Positions 25,408 to 34,379 of a DNA stretch of 64,000 nt are shown one piece after another; the stretch's first letter is position 1, and each line of letters starts with the position of its first letter. Under the pieces are notes generated by a model. That model ran no database searches. It saw only the letters and a list, made by a program, of their open reading frames with translations, and had not been told where the DNA came from. A program made the position numbers and the translations under genes. Source of the stretch: Candidatus Polarisedimenticolaceae bacterium (GTDB lineage Bacteria > Acidobacteriota > Polarisedimenticolia > Polarisedimenticolales > DASRJG01); contig DASUCV010000017.1 of NCBI GenBank assembly GCA_036275915.1, positions 62,001 to 126,000 of the forward strand. Reading direction: 5' to 3'.

Positions 25408-26315
25408 GCGCCGTCGTCGTCGCTCCCGGCTTCCTCACGACCGTCCAGGACCTCGGGCGGCCGGGGTGGGCGTCGATCGGCGTCTCCGCGTCGGGCGCCG
25501 CCGACCCGATCGCTCTCCGGGTCGCGAACCGTCTCGTCGGGAACTCGCCGGGTGCCGCCGCGCTCGAGATGACCCTGCTCGGCCCCACGCTCCGCTTCGA
25601 GCGCGACGCGATCGTCGCCGTCACCGGCGCCGACGCCGCGGGCATCGAGGGGTGGCGCGCCCGTCGCGTCGCTTCAGGCGAGACGCTGGCGTGCGGCCCG
25701 CTCGCGAACGGCGCGCGCGCGTACCTCGCCGTCGGCGGGGGCATCGCCATCGATCGCGTGCTGGGCAGCGCCTCGACCCACCTCGCCACGGCGCTCGGCG
25801 GTCTCGGCGGACGTGCGGTCGCCGCAGGTGATCACCTCGCGCTCGGAGCGCCGGCGGGCGAGCCTCGCGCGGGAAAGCTCGATCCACGCGACCTGCCGGG
25901 TTACCGTCGTGGTGACCCGTTCCGCGCCACCGACGGTCCGCAAGCGGCGTGGTTCACGGAGGAGGCGCGGATGCATCTCTACGCGAAGCCGTACGTCGTG
26001 AGCGAGGCGTGCGACCGGATGGGAATCCGGCTCGACGGCGCGCCGCTCGTCCAGGCCGCAAGTCGCGAGCTGATCACCGAAGGGGTCGTTCTCGGCGCCA
26101 TCCAGGTCCCCGCGGGCGGGCAGCCGATCGTCCTGTTCGTCGAGCACCAGACCTCCGGCGGCTATCCCAAGATCGCGACGGTTGCGGGGGTGGACGCGTC
26201 GCGCCTCGGCCAGCTGCGTCCGCGCGATACGCTGCGCTTCGCACCGGTCTCGTTCGACGAGGCGGTCGCGCTCCTGCGGAAACAGGCGCATGCTCTCGAC
26301 GAGCTCCTCGCGTGA
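25404..26315 (+). CDS. pxpC: 5-oxoprolinase subunit PxpC
   Basis: 303 residues of the KipA/PxpC family. It starts [20 protein letters not shown], with the family's TvQDxGR motif, followed by [10 protein letters not shown]. Later it has [22 protein letters not shown], the typical C-terminal signature. It partners PxpB and PxpA in pyroglutamate hydrolysis. Junctions on both sides overlap (ATGA with pxpB, GTGA with pxpA), so all three subunits are translationally coupled. Confidence 0.93.
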   Translation: MSAVVVAPGFLTTVQDLGRPGWASIGVSASGAADPIALRVANRLVGNSPGAAALEMTLLGPTLRFERDAIVAVTGADAAGIEGWRARRVASGETLACGPLANGARAYLAVGGGIAIDRVLGSASTHLATALGGLGGRAVAAGDHLALGAPAGEPRAGKLDPRDLPGYRRGDPFRATDGPQAAWFTEEARMHLYAKPYVVSEACDRMGIRLDGAPLVQAASRELITEGVVLGAIQVPAGGQPIVLFVEHQTSGGYPKIATVAGVDASRLGQLRPRDTLRFAPVSFDEAVALLRKQAHALDELLA

Positions 26316-27013
26316 CGACGATCGACCTGAACGCCGACGTGGGTGAAGGCGCGGACGACGACGCGCTCTACCCGCTCCTTTCGTCGATCAACGTCGCGTG
26401 CGGGGGGCATGCGGGCGACGAGAGGTCGATGACGGCCGCGGTCGAGAGTGCGCTGACCCACGGTTTGGCGCTCGGCGCGCACCCGAGCTATCCCGACACG
26501 GATCGCTTCGGGCGCGTCTCGATCGCGATGGCCCACGACGCTCTGGCCGACGTGATCGCGAGCCAGCTCGCCGCCCTCGCCGAGATCGCCGAGGCGCGGG
26601 GCGCACCGCTCCGCCACGTGAAGCCCCACGGCGCTCTCTACAACGACGCCGCGCGCGATCCGGCGATCGCGGCGGCGATCGCCGACGGCGTCGCGCGCGT
26701 GGATCACTCTCTACTTCTCTTCGGTCTGGCCGGCTCGACCGCCATCGCCGTCTGGCGCGATCTCGGCTGGCGCTGCGCCGAGGAAGGGTTCTGCGACCGC
26801 GGCTACGAGAGGGACGGCAGCCTCGTGGCGCGCTCGAAGCCGGGGGCCCTGCTCACCGACCCCGGCGACGCGTCGGCGCAGGCGGTGCGTCTCGCGTCGG
26901 AAGGTCGCTGCCGGACCTTGTGCGTCCACTCGGACACGCCGGGCGCGGCGGCGATCCTCGCGGTCGTGCGCAAGGAGCTGACCGCCGCCGGCTTCGGGAT
27001 CACTCCTCCGTAG
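26312..27013 (+). CDS. pxpA: 5-oxoprolinase subunit PxpA (LamB/YcsF family)
   Basis: 233 residues from GTG 26312, whose GTGA overlaps the pxpC stop. It begins [12 protein letters not shown] and then has NVACGGHAGDERSM, GAHPSYPDTDRFGR and VKPHGALYND, all family motifs with the metal-binding His and Asp residues. A longer open frame upstream of 26312 is out of context and was rejected. Its end overlaps the convergent arfB gene by 14 nt. Confidence 0.93.
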   Translation: MTTIDLNADVGEGADDDALYPLLSSINVACGGHAGDERSMTAAVESALTHGLALGAHPSYPDTDRFGRVSIAMAHDALADVIASQLAALAEIAEARGAPLRHVKPHGALYNDAARDPAIAAAIADGVARVDHSLLLFGLAGSTAIAVWRDLGWRCAEEGFCDRGYERDGSLVARSKPGALLTDPGDASAQAVRLASEGRCRTLCVHSDTPGAAAILAVVRKELTAAGFGITPP

Positions 27014-27422
27014 CCTTTCCGCGAAGCCGCTTCACGACCGAGCGCTTCCGCTTCACGTCGAGGCGATTCGCCTTCGAGCGCCTCGGGACCTTCGTCTCGA
27101 CGCGAGGAATCTCGGGCGCGAGCGCTTCGGCGAAGAGGACGGCGAGGCGCGCCTCGGCGGCGCGGCGGTTCGCGAACTGGCTTCGCGAGGTCTGCGCGAC
27201 GACCCGCAGCGTGCCGTCCGCTGCGATGCGCGTCCTGAGCTTCTCCAGGAGCCGCGCGCGCTGCTCCTCGCTCACGAACGTGCCGTGGGCGAGATCGACA
27301 CGCAGCGTGACGCGGCTCGACGTCTTGTTCACATGCTGTCCGCCCGGACCGCCGCTCCTCGACGCGGTGAAGGTGAGCGCCTCGTCCGGAATCGTCAGCT
27401 CGTCGTTCACGAAGATCGGCAT
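27000..27422 (-). CDS. arfB: Ribosome-rescue peptidyl-tRNA hydrolase ArfB
   Basis: 140 residues from ATG 27422. The catalytic loop SGGPGGQHVNKTSSRV (about residues 18-33) contains the GGQ motif. The C-terminal tail is strongly basic (KRKRSVVKRLRGKA), as in ArfB, where it enters the empty mRNA channel of stalled ribosomes. Length matches ArfB and not full release factors. An upstream ATG at 27437 would fall in the terminator, so the inner start is preferred. Confidence 0.92.
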   Translation of the reverse strand: MPIFVNDELTIPDEALTFTASRSGGPGGQHVNKTSSRVTLRVDLAHGTFVSEEQRARLLEKLRTRIAADGTLRVVAQTSRSQFANRRAAEARLAVLFAEALAPEIPRVETKVPRRSKANRLDVKRKRSVVKRLRGKATEE

Positions 27423-27435
27423 CGTGTCTCTCAAC

Positions 27436-27464
27436 AAAAAGGGGCGCCCGTCGCCGGGCGCCCC
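27436..27464 (-). terminator. Rho-independent terminator of the M13 peptidase gene
   Basis: A perfect 10-bp inverted repeat GGGGCGCCCG (27441-27450) / CGGGCGCCCC (27455-27464) with loop TCGC. Read on the minus strand it is followed by TTTTT (27440-27436). It lies 26 nt after the stop of the peptidase gene and 14 nt before the arfB start, so it separates these two minus-strand genes. Confidence 0.85.
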
Positions 27465-27489
27465 TCGTTCGAATCCGTGAATCAGAAGC

Positions 27490-29517
27490 CTACCAGACGG
27501 TGCAGCGGTTCGTCGGGTGCATCGGCGTTCCCTCGGCGCAGCTGAACGCCTCGGCGAACGCCTGCGAGTTCGACAGCGGCCCGTTGACGCGGAACCGCGG
27601 CGGCGAGTGCGGATCGACCGTGACGAGCATCTGCTCGATCTGCGGCGTCGCGAGCGAGCACCAGGTCTGCGCGAACGCGACGAACATGAGCTGGTCGTTC
27701 GTCAGGCCGTCGACGATCGGCTTCTCGGAGCCGGGGTTCTTCGCCTCCCAGGCCTTGAACGCCGTGTAGGTCTCCTTGATGCCGCCGTTGTCGGCGATGT
27801 TCTCGCCGAGCGTGAGCTTGCCGTTGAGGTGCAGGCCGGGCTGAACCTCGTAGCCCGTGTACTGCTTCTCGATGCACGCGGCGCGCTCCTCGAACTTGTC
27901 GGACACGGCGGGCTCCCACCACTCGGTGAGCTTGCCGGTCGCGTCGAACTTGCGGCCCTGATCGTCGAAGCCGTGGGTCAGCTCGTGGCCCATGACCATC
28001 CCCATGCCGCCGAAGTTCATCGCCATCGGGAAGTCCTTGGAGAAGAACGGCGGCTGGAGGATGCCGGCGGGGAACACCATCTCGTTGTTGAGCGGGTTGT
28101 AGTAGGCGTTCACCGTCGGCGGCGTCATGCCCCACTCGGTCTTGTCGACCGGCTTGCCGATCTTGTTGGCCTCGCGCTCGAACTCGAAGCGGGACGACGC
28201 GACGACGTTGGCGAAGTAGTCGCCCTTCTTCAGCTTGAGCTTGGAGTAGTCGCGCCACTTGTCCGGGTAGCCGATCTTGTTGACGATCGCCGCCTTCTTG
28301 CCGAGCGCGCGCTGCCGGGTCGTGTCGTCCATCCAGTCGAGGCTCGGGAGGCCCGACGCGAAGGCGGTCTGGATCGCCTCGACGAGCTCGCGCGCGATCC
28401 TCTTGCTGTCGCCCGCGAACTGCTTCTTGATGAACTCCTGGCCGAGGATTTCGCCCAGGGCGCCGTCGGTCGCGATGACGCACCGCTTCCAGCGCGCCTG
28501 CTGCTCCTTCTGGCCGGAGAGGACCTTGCCGTAGAACGCGAAGTTCTCCTGGTCGAACGCCTTCGGCAGCGCGGGCGCCGCGTCGTGGAGGACCTTCCAG
28601 CGGAGGTAGGCCTGGATCGTCGCGTCGTCGGTCGAGCCGAGGAGCTTCTCGAGCCCCTGGTAGAACTCGGGGACCGCGACGTTGATCGGGACGATTTCGG
28701 GATGGCCCGCCGCCTTGAGGTAGGCGTCCCAGTCGATGTTCGGCGTCAGCTTCTTCAACCCCGTGATGTCGAGCTTGTGGTAGGTCTTGTCGGGGTCGCG
28801 CAGCTCGGCGCGCGGCTTCGAGATCTTCGCGATCTCGGTCTCGAACGCCAGGATCTTGGTCGCGGTCGCCTTCGCGGCGTCCGGCGTATCGCCGTAGAGC
28901 GTGAACATCTTCTCGATGTGCGCCGCGTACGCCTCACGCTTGTCCTTCTTGTCGTCGCTCAGGTAGTAATCGCGGTCGGGAAGACCGAGACCGCCCTGGA
29001 AGAGCTGCATGATGTTCGTGTTCGGGTCCTTGAAGTCCGCCTCGACGCCGCCGTTGAAGAACGCGGGGATCGTGGCGGCGTGCAGCTTGCCGACCATCGT
29101 CATGAGGTTCTTGTCGTTCTTGGTCTTCGCGGCGTCCTTCATCCAGTCCGCGATCGGCTTGACGCCCGCCTCCTCGATGCCCGACTCGTCCATGCAGGCG
29201 CCGTAGAACATGCCGAGCTTCTGCCGGCCCGGATCGTCGCCCGGATTCTTGACGGCGTCGTCGAGGATCTCGCGCATCGCGGTGCGGTTACGCTCCGCGA
29301 TCTCGCTGAACCCGCGCCCCCAGCGCGACTGGTCGGCCGGGATCTTGGTGGAGTCGAGCCATCCGCCGCAGGCATACCGGTAGAAGTCCTGGCAGGGCTC
29401 GGTCTTGGTATCCATCGCCGCTTTGACGGTGGACGCGACGCCGGACGCCGAGGCGTCGGCGGCGAGGGCCGGTGCGGCGCACAGGGCAGCCGCGAGCAAG
29501 AGTGCAGTACCACGCAT
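27490..29517 (-). CDS. M13 (neprilysin/PepO) family metallopeptidase
   Basis: 675 residues, the usual length. Signal peptide LLLAAALCAAPALA. M13 N-terminal segment CQDFYRYACGGWLDSTKIP (about 42-60). Catalytic region: NAYYNPLNNEMVFPAGILQP, then the zinc motif MGHELTHGFDDQGRKFD, then the third zinc ligand in ENIADNGGI. The C terminus is CTVW, the conserved M13 ending. Exported zinc endopeptidase acting on oligopeptides in the periplasm or outside. AAGGAGA lies about 7 nt before ATG. It is monocistronic, ending at the hairpin at 27436-27464. Confidence 0.94.
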   Translation of the reverse strand: MRGTALLLAAALCAAPALAADASASGVASTVKAAMDTKTEPCQDFYRYACGGWLDSTKIPADQSRWGRGFSEIAERNRTAMREILDDAVKNPGDDPGRQKLGMFYGACMDESGIEEAGVKPIADWMKDAAKTKNDKNLMTMVGKLHAATIPAFFNGGVEADFKDPNTNIMQLFQGGLGLPDRDYYLSDDKKDKREAYAAHIEKMFTLYGDTPDAAKATATKILAFETEIAKISKPRAELRDPDKTYHKLDITGLKKLTPNIDWDAYLKAAGHPEIVPINVAVPEFYQGLEKLLGSTDDATIQAYLRWKVLHDAAPALPKAFDQENFAFYGKVLSGQKEQQARWKRCVIATDGALGEILGQEFIKKQFAGDSKRIARELVEAIQTAFASGLPSLDWMDDTTRQRALGKKAAIVNKIGYPDKWRDYSKLKLKKGDYFANVVASSRFEFEREANKIGKPVDKTEWGMTPPTVNAYYNPLNNEMVFPAGILQPPFFSKDFPMAMNFGGMGMVMGHELTHGFDDQGRKFDATGKLTEWWEPAVSDKFEERAACIEKQYTGYEVQPGLHLNGKLTLGENIADNGGIKETYTAFKAWEAKNPGSEKPIVDGLTNDQLMFVAFAQTWCSLATPQIEQMLVTVDPHSPPRFRVNGPLSNSQAFAEAFSCAEGTPMHPTNRCTVW

Positions 29518-29589
29518 GAGTCTTCTCCTTGAGTCGTGTCCTAAGGTCCTACGGGCCGCCGTTCCGTACGTCGGTGCGGTCCGATTGTT

Positions 29590-30936
29590 TCAATAACCCT
29601 TCTGCACGCTCAGGGCGGGCGCTTCGGCGGAACCCCCCGGCCCCAGGCGAATCGTTGCGAAAGGAGGATCGCAGACTAGCACGCGCCCGTTCTTTCCCGT
29701 AGCCACGATCCGGTACGCTCCGGGCGCCAAGCCTTCGAAGACGAAGCGGCCCGAAGCCTCCGGTGCGACCCGCGCCGCCTGCTTTAAGACGTTGTCGGGG
29801 CCGAGCGCGACGACGGCCTCCACTTCGGACCGATCGGGCCCGGTCAACGTGCCGCTGATGGTCCCTGGGCCTGAAGGCGCGGGTGCGGAAGGAGGCACCG
29901 GAACGGGAGGCGGCGGCTCGACGGGAGACGGCGGCTCCGGAGGTTTCTCCTTAGGCACTGCCTCGGCGGCGGCCGTTGCGGCGGCGGTGCCGGCGACCGC
30001 TCCGGTCGCGGCAGCTGCAGGCTCGGGAGTCGGAGGCGCCGCTGCGGGCTCGGGCGATGCCGGAGGTGGTGCAACTGCTGCCGCGACGGGCGCCGGACTC
30101 GGCGACGACGGCGGAGTCTCCGCCGGCGTGCCCGGCCACGCCGCGACGATCGCCGCGCCCCGCGGAACGACCTGGAGCGGGTCGAGCCGCACGTCGAGTG
30201 CCTGACCGGTGTCGGTCAGCGCGAGCGCGACCGCTTCATCGGGTGACGCGACGAGCTGCCGGACCGAGGCGCCCGTGTCGACCCGGTCCGCGATCTTGAG
30301 CCCGTCACGATCCTGCGGGCCCGCGAGGTCGACGAGGACGAGAGACGCCCCCTGCGCAACGAGCACGCGTGTCGTCCCCGCGAGAGGAGCCACCGCCACG
30401 TTGTCTCCCAGGACGCGATAGAGCGGTCCGCTCGTCAGCGCCGGGAGGACGAAGGTGCGGAGCTCGTCGTGCGATGCGACGAGGAGCGCGCGGCCGCCGG
30501 CGGCCGGAGCGAGCCCCCCGGCGGAGGCGGGGAGGGTGATCGTCATCGCGATCTTCGGGGCCGCGAGGTCGACGCGCACGAGCGTCGTGCGCCGCACGAT
30601 CCCTTTCTTGTCGCTCTCGACGGCGATCGCGTAGGCGGTCTGGCCGTCATCGGTGAGGGCGACGGCACGCGCCGTCCCCTGCAGCTCGACCTCCTTGGGC
30701 GCATCGCCGCGCGCGACCCTCAGCACCGAGCGGCCCGGGTTGCGCGACGACGGCAGCACCGCCACCGCCACCGCGCGATCCGCCGAAAGGTCGAAGCCGG
30801 AGGCCTGATCGAGCGGGCCGAGGGCGGTCACCGAAGGCGGAAGGTCGCCGGACGGAACGAGGACGGGGCCGGCCGCACGCGCCGCCGCGCTGCAGGCGAA
30901 GGCGAGAACGATGAGAGCGATGGCCCGGCGAGGCAC
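29590..30936 (-). CDS. Exported protein: propeller-like domain, Pro/Ala linker, carboxypeptidase-regulatory-like domain
   Basis: 448 residues from GTG 30936; longer frames upstream run through the ABC gene and were rejected. Signal peptide AIALIVLAFACSAAARA. Residues about 25-270 show repeated strands of the propeller type (for example FDLSADRAVAVAVLP and QLVASPDEAVALALTDTG). A low-complexity Ala/Pro linker follows (about 280-360). The C-terminal 85 residues (ISGTLTGPDRSEVEAVVALG, then FVFEGLAPGAYRIVATG) form a carboxypeptidase-regulatory-like beta sandwich. Probably periplasmic; function unknown. Confidence 0.65.
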   Translation of the reverse strand: MPRRAIALIVLAFACSAAARAAGPVLVPSGDLPPSVTALGPLDQASGFDLSADRAVAVAVLPSSRNPGRSVLRVARGDAPKEVELQGTARAVALTDDGQTAYAIAVESDKKGIVRRTTLVRVDLAAPKIAMTITLPASAGGLAPAAGGRALLVASHDELRTFVLPALTSGPLYRVLGDNVAVAPLAGTTRVLVAQGASLVLVDLAGPQDRDGLKIADRVDTGASVRQLVASPDEAVALALTDTGQALDVRLDPLQVVPRGAAIVAAWPGTPAETPPSSPSPAPVAAAVAPPPASPEPAAAPPTPEPAAAATGAVAGTAAATAAAEAVPKEKPPEPPSPVEPPPPVPVPPSAPAPSGPGTISGTLTGPDRSEVEAVVALGPDNVLKQAARVAPEASGRFVFEGLAPGAYRIVATGKNGRVLVCDPPFATIRLGPGGSAEAPALSVQKGY

Positions 30937-30957
30937 CGGTCTATGATACGCGGCTCC

Positions 30958-31881
30958 ATGCCCGCGATCGCCCTCTCCTGCGAAGGCCTCGTCAAGCGCT
31001 ACGGCGATCTCGTGGCGGTCGACGGACTCGACCTCGACGTGCGGACCGGCGAATGCTTCGGTCTGCTCGGTCCGAACGGTGCGGGGAAGACGACCACGGT
31101 CGAGATCCTCGAAGGCCTCCTCGAGCCGGACGCGGGGCGCGTCGCCGTGCTCGGACAGGGCTGGGCGAACGGCGGCGATGCGCTGCGCCAGCGGATCGGC
31201 ATCCAGCTCCAGGAGACGCAGCTCTCCGAGAAGCTGACCGTCCTCGAGACCATCGAGCTGTTCCGCAGCTTCTACGTCCGAGGCCTCGAGCCGCGGGAGG
31301 TCATGCGGATCGTGCGGCTCGAGGAGAAGGAGAAGTCGTGGGTCCGCAAGCTGTCGGGAGGCCAGAAGCAGCGCCTCTCGCTCGCGACGGCGCTCGTCGG
31401 CGATCCCGAGATCTTGTTCCTCGACGAGCCGACGACCGGCCTCGACCCGCAGGCGCGCCGCCAGGTGTGGGACGTCATCGCCGACGTGCGCTCCCGCGGC
31501 GGCACGGTGCTCTTGACGACTCACTACATGGAGGAGGCCGAGCGCCTGTGCGACCGCATCGCGATCGTCGATCGCGGCAAGGTCATCGCGCTGGACACGC
31601 CCGCCGGCCTCATCGCCCGGCTCGGCGCCGATCACGTCCTCGAGATCGAGACCGCGAGCGTTCCCGACCTCGCGTCGCTCAAAGGGTTGACCGACGTGCG
31701 CGACGTGCGCGTCGACGCGGGGATCGTCTCGCTCACGGTCGGCGAGGTGCATCGCGCCGTCCCGGCGCTCCTCCACGAGCTGACACGCCAGGGGGTGCCG
31801 CTCACGCGCCTCACGACGCATCACGCGACGCTCGAGGACGTCTTCGTAGCGATGACCGGCCGCCACCTCCGCGAGAGCTGA
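30958..31881 (+). CDS. ABC transporter ATP-binding protein (ABC-2 exporter type)
   Basis: 307 residues from ATG 30958. Walker A GPNGAGKT (about 38-45), ABC signature KLSGGQKQRLS (about 136), Walker B ILFLDEPTTGLDP (about 157), switch His in LLTTHYMEEAERLCDRI. The C-terminal 90 residues are the domain typical of drug/antibiotic exporters, DrrA or NodI type. The permease gene starts one base after its stop codon, so they form one exporter. Substrate cannot be told from sequence. Confidence 0.92.
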   Translation: MPAIALSCEGLVKRYGDLVAVDGLDLDVRTGECFGLLGPNGAGKTTTVEILEGLLEPDAGRVAVLGQGWANGGDALRQRIGIQLQETQLSEKLTVLETIELFRSFYVRGLEPREVMRIVRLEEKEKSWVRKLSGGQKQRLSLATALVGDPEILFLDEPTTGLDPQARRQVWDVIADVRSRGGTVLLTTHYMEEAERLCDRIAIVDRGKVIALDTPAGLIARLGADHVLEIETASVPDLASLKGLTDVRDVRVDAGIVSLTVGEVHRAVPALLHELTRQGVPLTRLTTHHATLEDVFVAMTGRHLRES

Positions 31882-31882
31882 G

Positions 31883-32914
31883 ATGAGCGCGCATCCCCTG
31901 CTCCATCTCACGCGCGTCAAGTTCCTGGAGTTCGTCCGCGAGCCCGAGGCGATCTTCTGGGTGCTCGTCTTCCCGATCCTCCTCTCGCTCGCGCTCGGCA
32001 TCGCGTTTCGCGCGAGGACGCCCGACCCCATCGCGATCGCCGTCCAGGCCGGCCCCGGGGCCGACGAGGCGCTCGGCGCGCTCTCGTCCGACGGCGCGCT
32101 CCGCGCGAAGATCCTCACGGAGGCGGAGGCGCGAGAGAGCCTCCGCACGGGACGCGTCGCGCTCGTCGTCGTTCCCGGCGTCACCCTCACCTACTGGTTC
32201 GATCCCGCGCGCGACGAGAGCCGCGTCGCGCGCCTCGCCGCCGACGCCGACCTCCAGCGCGCGGCCGGAAGGAGCGATCCGCGCGCGGTCCAGACGCACG
32301 AGATGAAGGAGAAGGGGTCGCGCTATATCGACTTCCTCGTGCCCGGCCTGCTCGGGATGAACCTCATGGGGACCGGGATGTGGGGCATCGGCTTCTCGAT
32401 CGTCACCGCACGATCGCGCGGCCTGCTGAAGCGCCTCGTCGCGACGCCGATGCGCAAGCGCGACTATCTCATCGGCCAGATGCTCGGCCGCCTGGTGTTC
32501 CTCTTCCCCGAGGTCGTTCTGCTCCTCGGCTTCGCGCACCTCGCGTTCGACGTGCCCCTCCGCGGCAGCCTCTTGGCGCTCGGCGCCGTCACCGTCGCCG
32601 GGGCGCTCGCCTTCACCGGAATCGGCCTGCTCGTCGCCGCGCGGCCGCGGACGATCGAAGGCGTGTCGGGGCTCATGAACTTCGTCATGCTCCCGATGTG
32701 GATCTTCTCGGGAGTGTTCTTCTCGCCGTCGCGCTTCCCCGACGCGATCCAGCCGGCGATCGCCCTCCTCCCTTTGACCGCGCTCAACGACGCGATCCGG
32801 TCGGTCATGATCGACGGCGCGCCGCTCCTCGCGGTCGCGAGGCCGGTCGCGATCGTCGCGGGCTGGGGCCTCGCGGCGTTCCTCCTGGCACTCCGTCTCT
32901 TCCGCTGGAAGTAG
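31883..32914 (+). CDS. ABC-2 type transporter permease
   Basis: 343 residues. An N-terminal membrane segment (AIFWVLVFPILLSLALGIAF) is followed by a soluble loop of about 140 residues. Five more hydrophobic segments lie between about 150 and 340, including GLLGMNLMGTGMWGIGFSIV, MNFVMLPMWIFSGVFFS and the segment at the C terminus. This is the ABC-2 membrane family (NodJ/YhhJ-like topology). Pairs with the ATPase directly upstream. Confidence 0.88.
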   Translation: MSAHPLLHLTRVKFLEFVREPEAIFWVLVFPILLSLALGIAFRARTPDPIAIAVQAGPGADEALGALSSDGALRAKILTEAEARESLRTGRVALVVVPGVTLTYWFDPARDESRVARLAADADLQRAAGRSDPRAVQTHEMKEKGSRYIDFLVPGLLGMNLMGTGMWGIGFSIVTARSRGLLKRLVATPMRKRDYLIGQMLGRLVFLFPEVVLLLGFAHLAFDVPLRGSLLALGAVTVAGALAFTGIGLLVAARPRTIEGVSGLMNFVMLPMWIFSGVFFSPSRFPDAIQPAIALLPLTALNDAIRSVMIDGAPLLAVARPVAIVAGWGLAAFLLALRLFRWK

Positions 32915-32915
32915 C

Positions 32916-33119
32916 GTGCAAGGCCCGGCCGGACTCTGCGCGAGCTGCCGCTTCGCGGAGCGCGTCGTCACGGGCCGCGGCTCCGTTTTCACCCGCTGCG
33001 CGCGGTCCGACGACGATCCGCGCTACCCCCGGTACCCGCGGCTCCCGGTCCTCGAGTGCGAGGGCCACGAGCCGAGGTTGGTAGAATCCGCGGACCCCGA
33101 CGAGGATCCGTCATGCTGA
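32916..33119 (+). CDS. Small four-cysteine protein, probable zinc binder
   Basis: 67 residues. LCASCRFAERVVTGRGSVF near the N terminus gives a CxxC, then FTRCARS and VLECEGHEP give two further single Cys, so four Cys in all can form a zinc site. Pattern RYPRYPRLPVLEC is compact and basic. GTG start 1 nt after the ABC permease stop; its 3' end overlaps the arginine deiminase start by 7 nt. The close packing supports translation. No function known. Confidence 0.6.
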   Translation: MQGPAGLCASCRFAERVVTGRGSVFTRCARSDDDPRYPRYPRLPVLECEGHEPRLVESADPDEDPSC

Positions 33120-34378
33120 GCGTCACGAGCGAGGTCGGCCGCCTGCGGAAGGTGCTCATGCACGAGCCCGGCCCCGAGATCGACCGCATGGTCCCGTCGA
33201 TGATGGAAGAGCTCCTCTTCGACGACATCCTCTACGGCGACCGTGCGCGCGAGGAGCACGCCCGGATGCGCCGGGCCCTTCAGGTCCTCGGGATCGAGAC
33301 GATCGATGCGGCGGATCTCCTGGAAGAGGTCCTCGGCGACCCCGCGGGGCGCTCGTGGCTCCTGGACGCGCTCCTCCCCGCCGGCGGGCGCCTCGCCGAT
33401 CAGCTCCGTGAGATGCCACCCGCCGATCTCGCATCCGCGCTCGCGGGCGGTGTTCGCCGCCCGCACGCCCCGGGGACCGCGCTCGACGTCGACGAGCTGT
33501 TCGCCATCCCTCCGCTCCCGAACTGGTGCTTCCAGCGTGATCCGCAGGTCGTCATCGGGAGCGGGGTGGTCTTCGCTTCGATGACGAGCGCCGCACGCGA
33601 GCGCGAGGCGGTGCTCGCGAGAGCGATCTTCCGCTTCCACCCCGACTTCGCGGGGACTCCCGAGTGGCACGAGCCGCATGACCTCGAGTTCGAGCGCTCG
33701 CACGTCGCCGGTGCCGGCCACGCCCGGCTCGAAGGCGGCGATGTCATCCTCGTCTCGCCCGACGTCGTCGCGGTCGGGCTCTCCGAGCGCACGAACCGCC
33801 TCGGCATCGAGGACCTCGCCGAGGCGCTCGCGGTGAGCGACGCCGGCCCGCGCTTCCTCGTCGTGGTCGAGCTGCCCAGGCGGCGCGCCTACATGCACCT
33901 CGACACGCTCTTCACGCCGATCGACCGCGACCTGGCGCTCATCTACTCCCCGGTGATCCTCCAGGGAGGCGCCGAGCACGCGAGCGTCTTCGAGATCGAC
34001 CTCAAGAGCGAGCACCGCACGTGGTCGCCGCGGAAGGACCTCCTCTCCTGCCTCGCGCGGCGCGGGAGCGGACTCGAGCCGATTCTCTGCGGCGGCGACG
34101 ATCCGATCGCGCAGCAGCGCGAGCAGTGGACCGACGGCGCCAACGCGCTCGCCATCGCGCCGGGGGTCATCGCCATGTACGACCGGAACGAGGCGACGCT
34201 CGAATCACTCGCGCGCGGAGGCTTCCGCATCGTGACGGCGAAGGACCTCCTCCTAGGCCGTGAGGAGATCGACCTCGACGGGAACGAGAAGGTGTGCGTC
34301 GCCTTCGCGAGCCACGAGCTGTCCCGCGCGCGGGGCGGACCGCACTGCCTCACCCACCCGCTCGTGCGGGATCCTTGA
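33113..34378 (+). CDS. arcA: Arginine deiminase
   Basis: 421 residues, usual length. N terminus SVTSEVGRLRKVLMHEPG matches the ADI start. NWCFQRDPQVVIG has the substrate Asp, HDLEFER and LEGGDVILVSP follow, HLDTLFTPID holds the catalytic His, and the C-terminal GGPHCLTHPLVR holds the nucleophilic Cys. It converts arginine to citrulline and ammonia. No arcB or arcC follows, so this is not the classic ATP-forming operon. With cyanophycin genes elsewhere in the window it may help use released arginine, but that link is only inferred. Confidence 0.93.
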   Translation: MLSVTSEVGRLRKVLMHEPGPEIDRMVPSMMEELLFDDILYGDRAREEHARMRRALQVLGIETIDAADLLEEVLGDPAGRSWLLDALLPAGGRLADQLREMPPADLASALAGGVRRPHAPGTALDVDELFAIPPLPNWCFQRDPQVVIGSGVVFASMTSAAREREAVLARAIFRFHPDFAGTPEWHEPHDLEFERSHVAGAGHARLEGGDVILVSPDVVAVGLSERTNRLGIEDLAEALAVSDAGPRFLVVVELPRRRAYMHLDTLFTPIDRDLALIYSPVILQGGAEHASVFEIDLKSEHRTWSPRKDLLSCLARRGSGLEPILCGGDDPIAQQREQWTDGANALAIAPGVIAMYDRNEATLESLARGGFRIVTAKDLLLGREEIDLDGNEKVCVAFASHELSRARGGPHCLTHPLVRDP

Positions 34379-34379
34379 G

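Noticed and set aside
29792-30205. Gly/Ala/Thr-rich plus-strand frame resembling low-complexity surface protein
   Set aside because: It is the complement of the Ala/Pro linker of the exported protein.
30937-32190. Minus-strand extension of the propeller-like protein through the ABC ATPase gene
   Set aside because: It is the antisense shadow of a clear ATPase; the signal peptide after GTG 30936 marks the true start.
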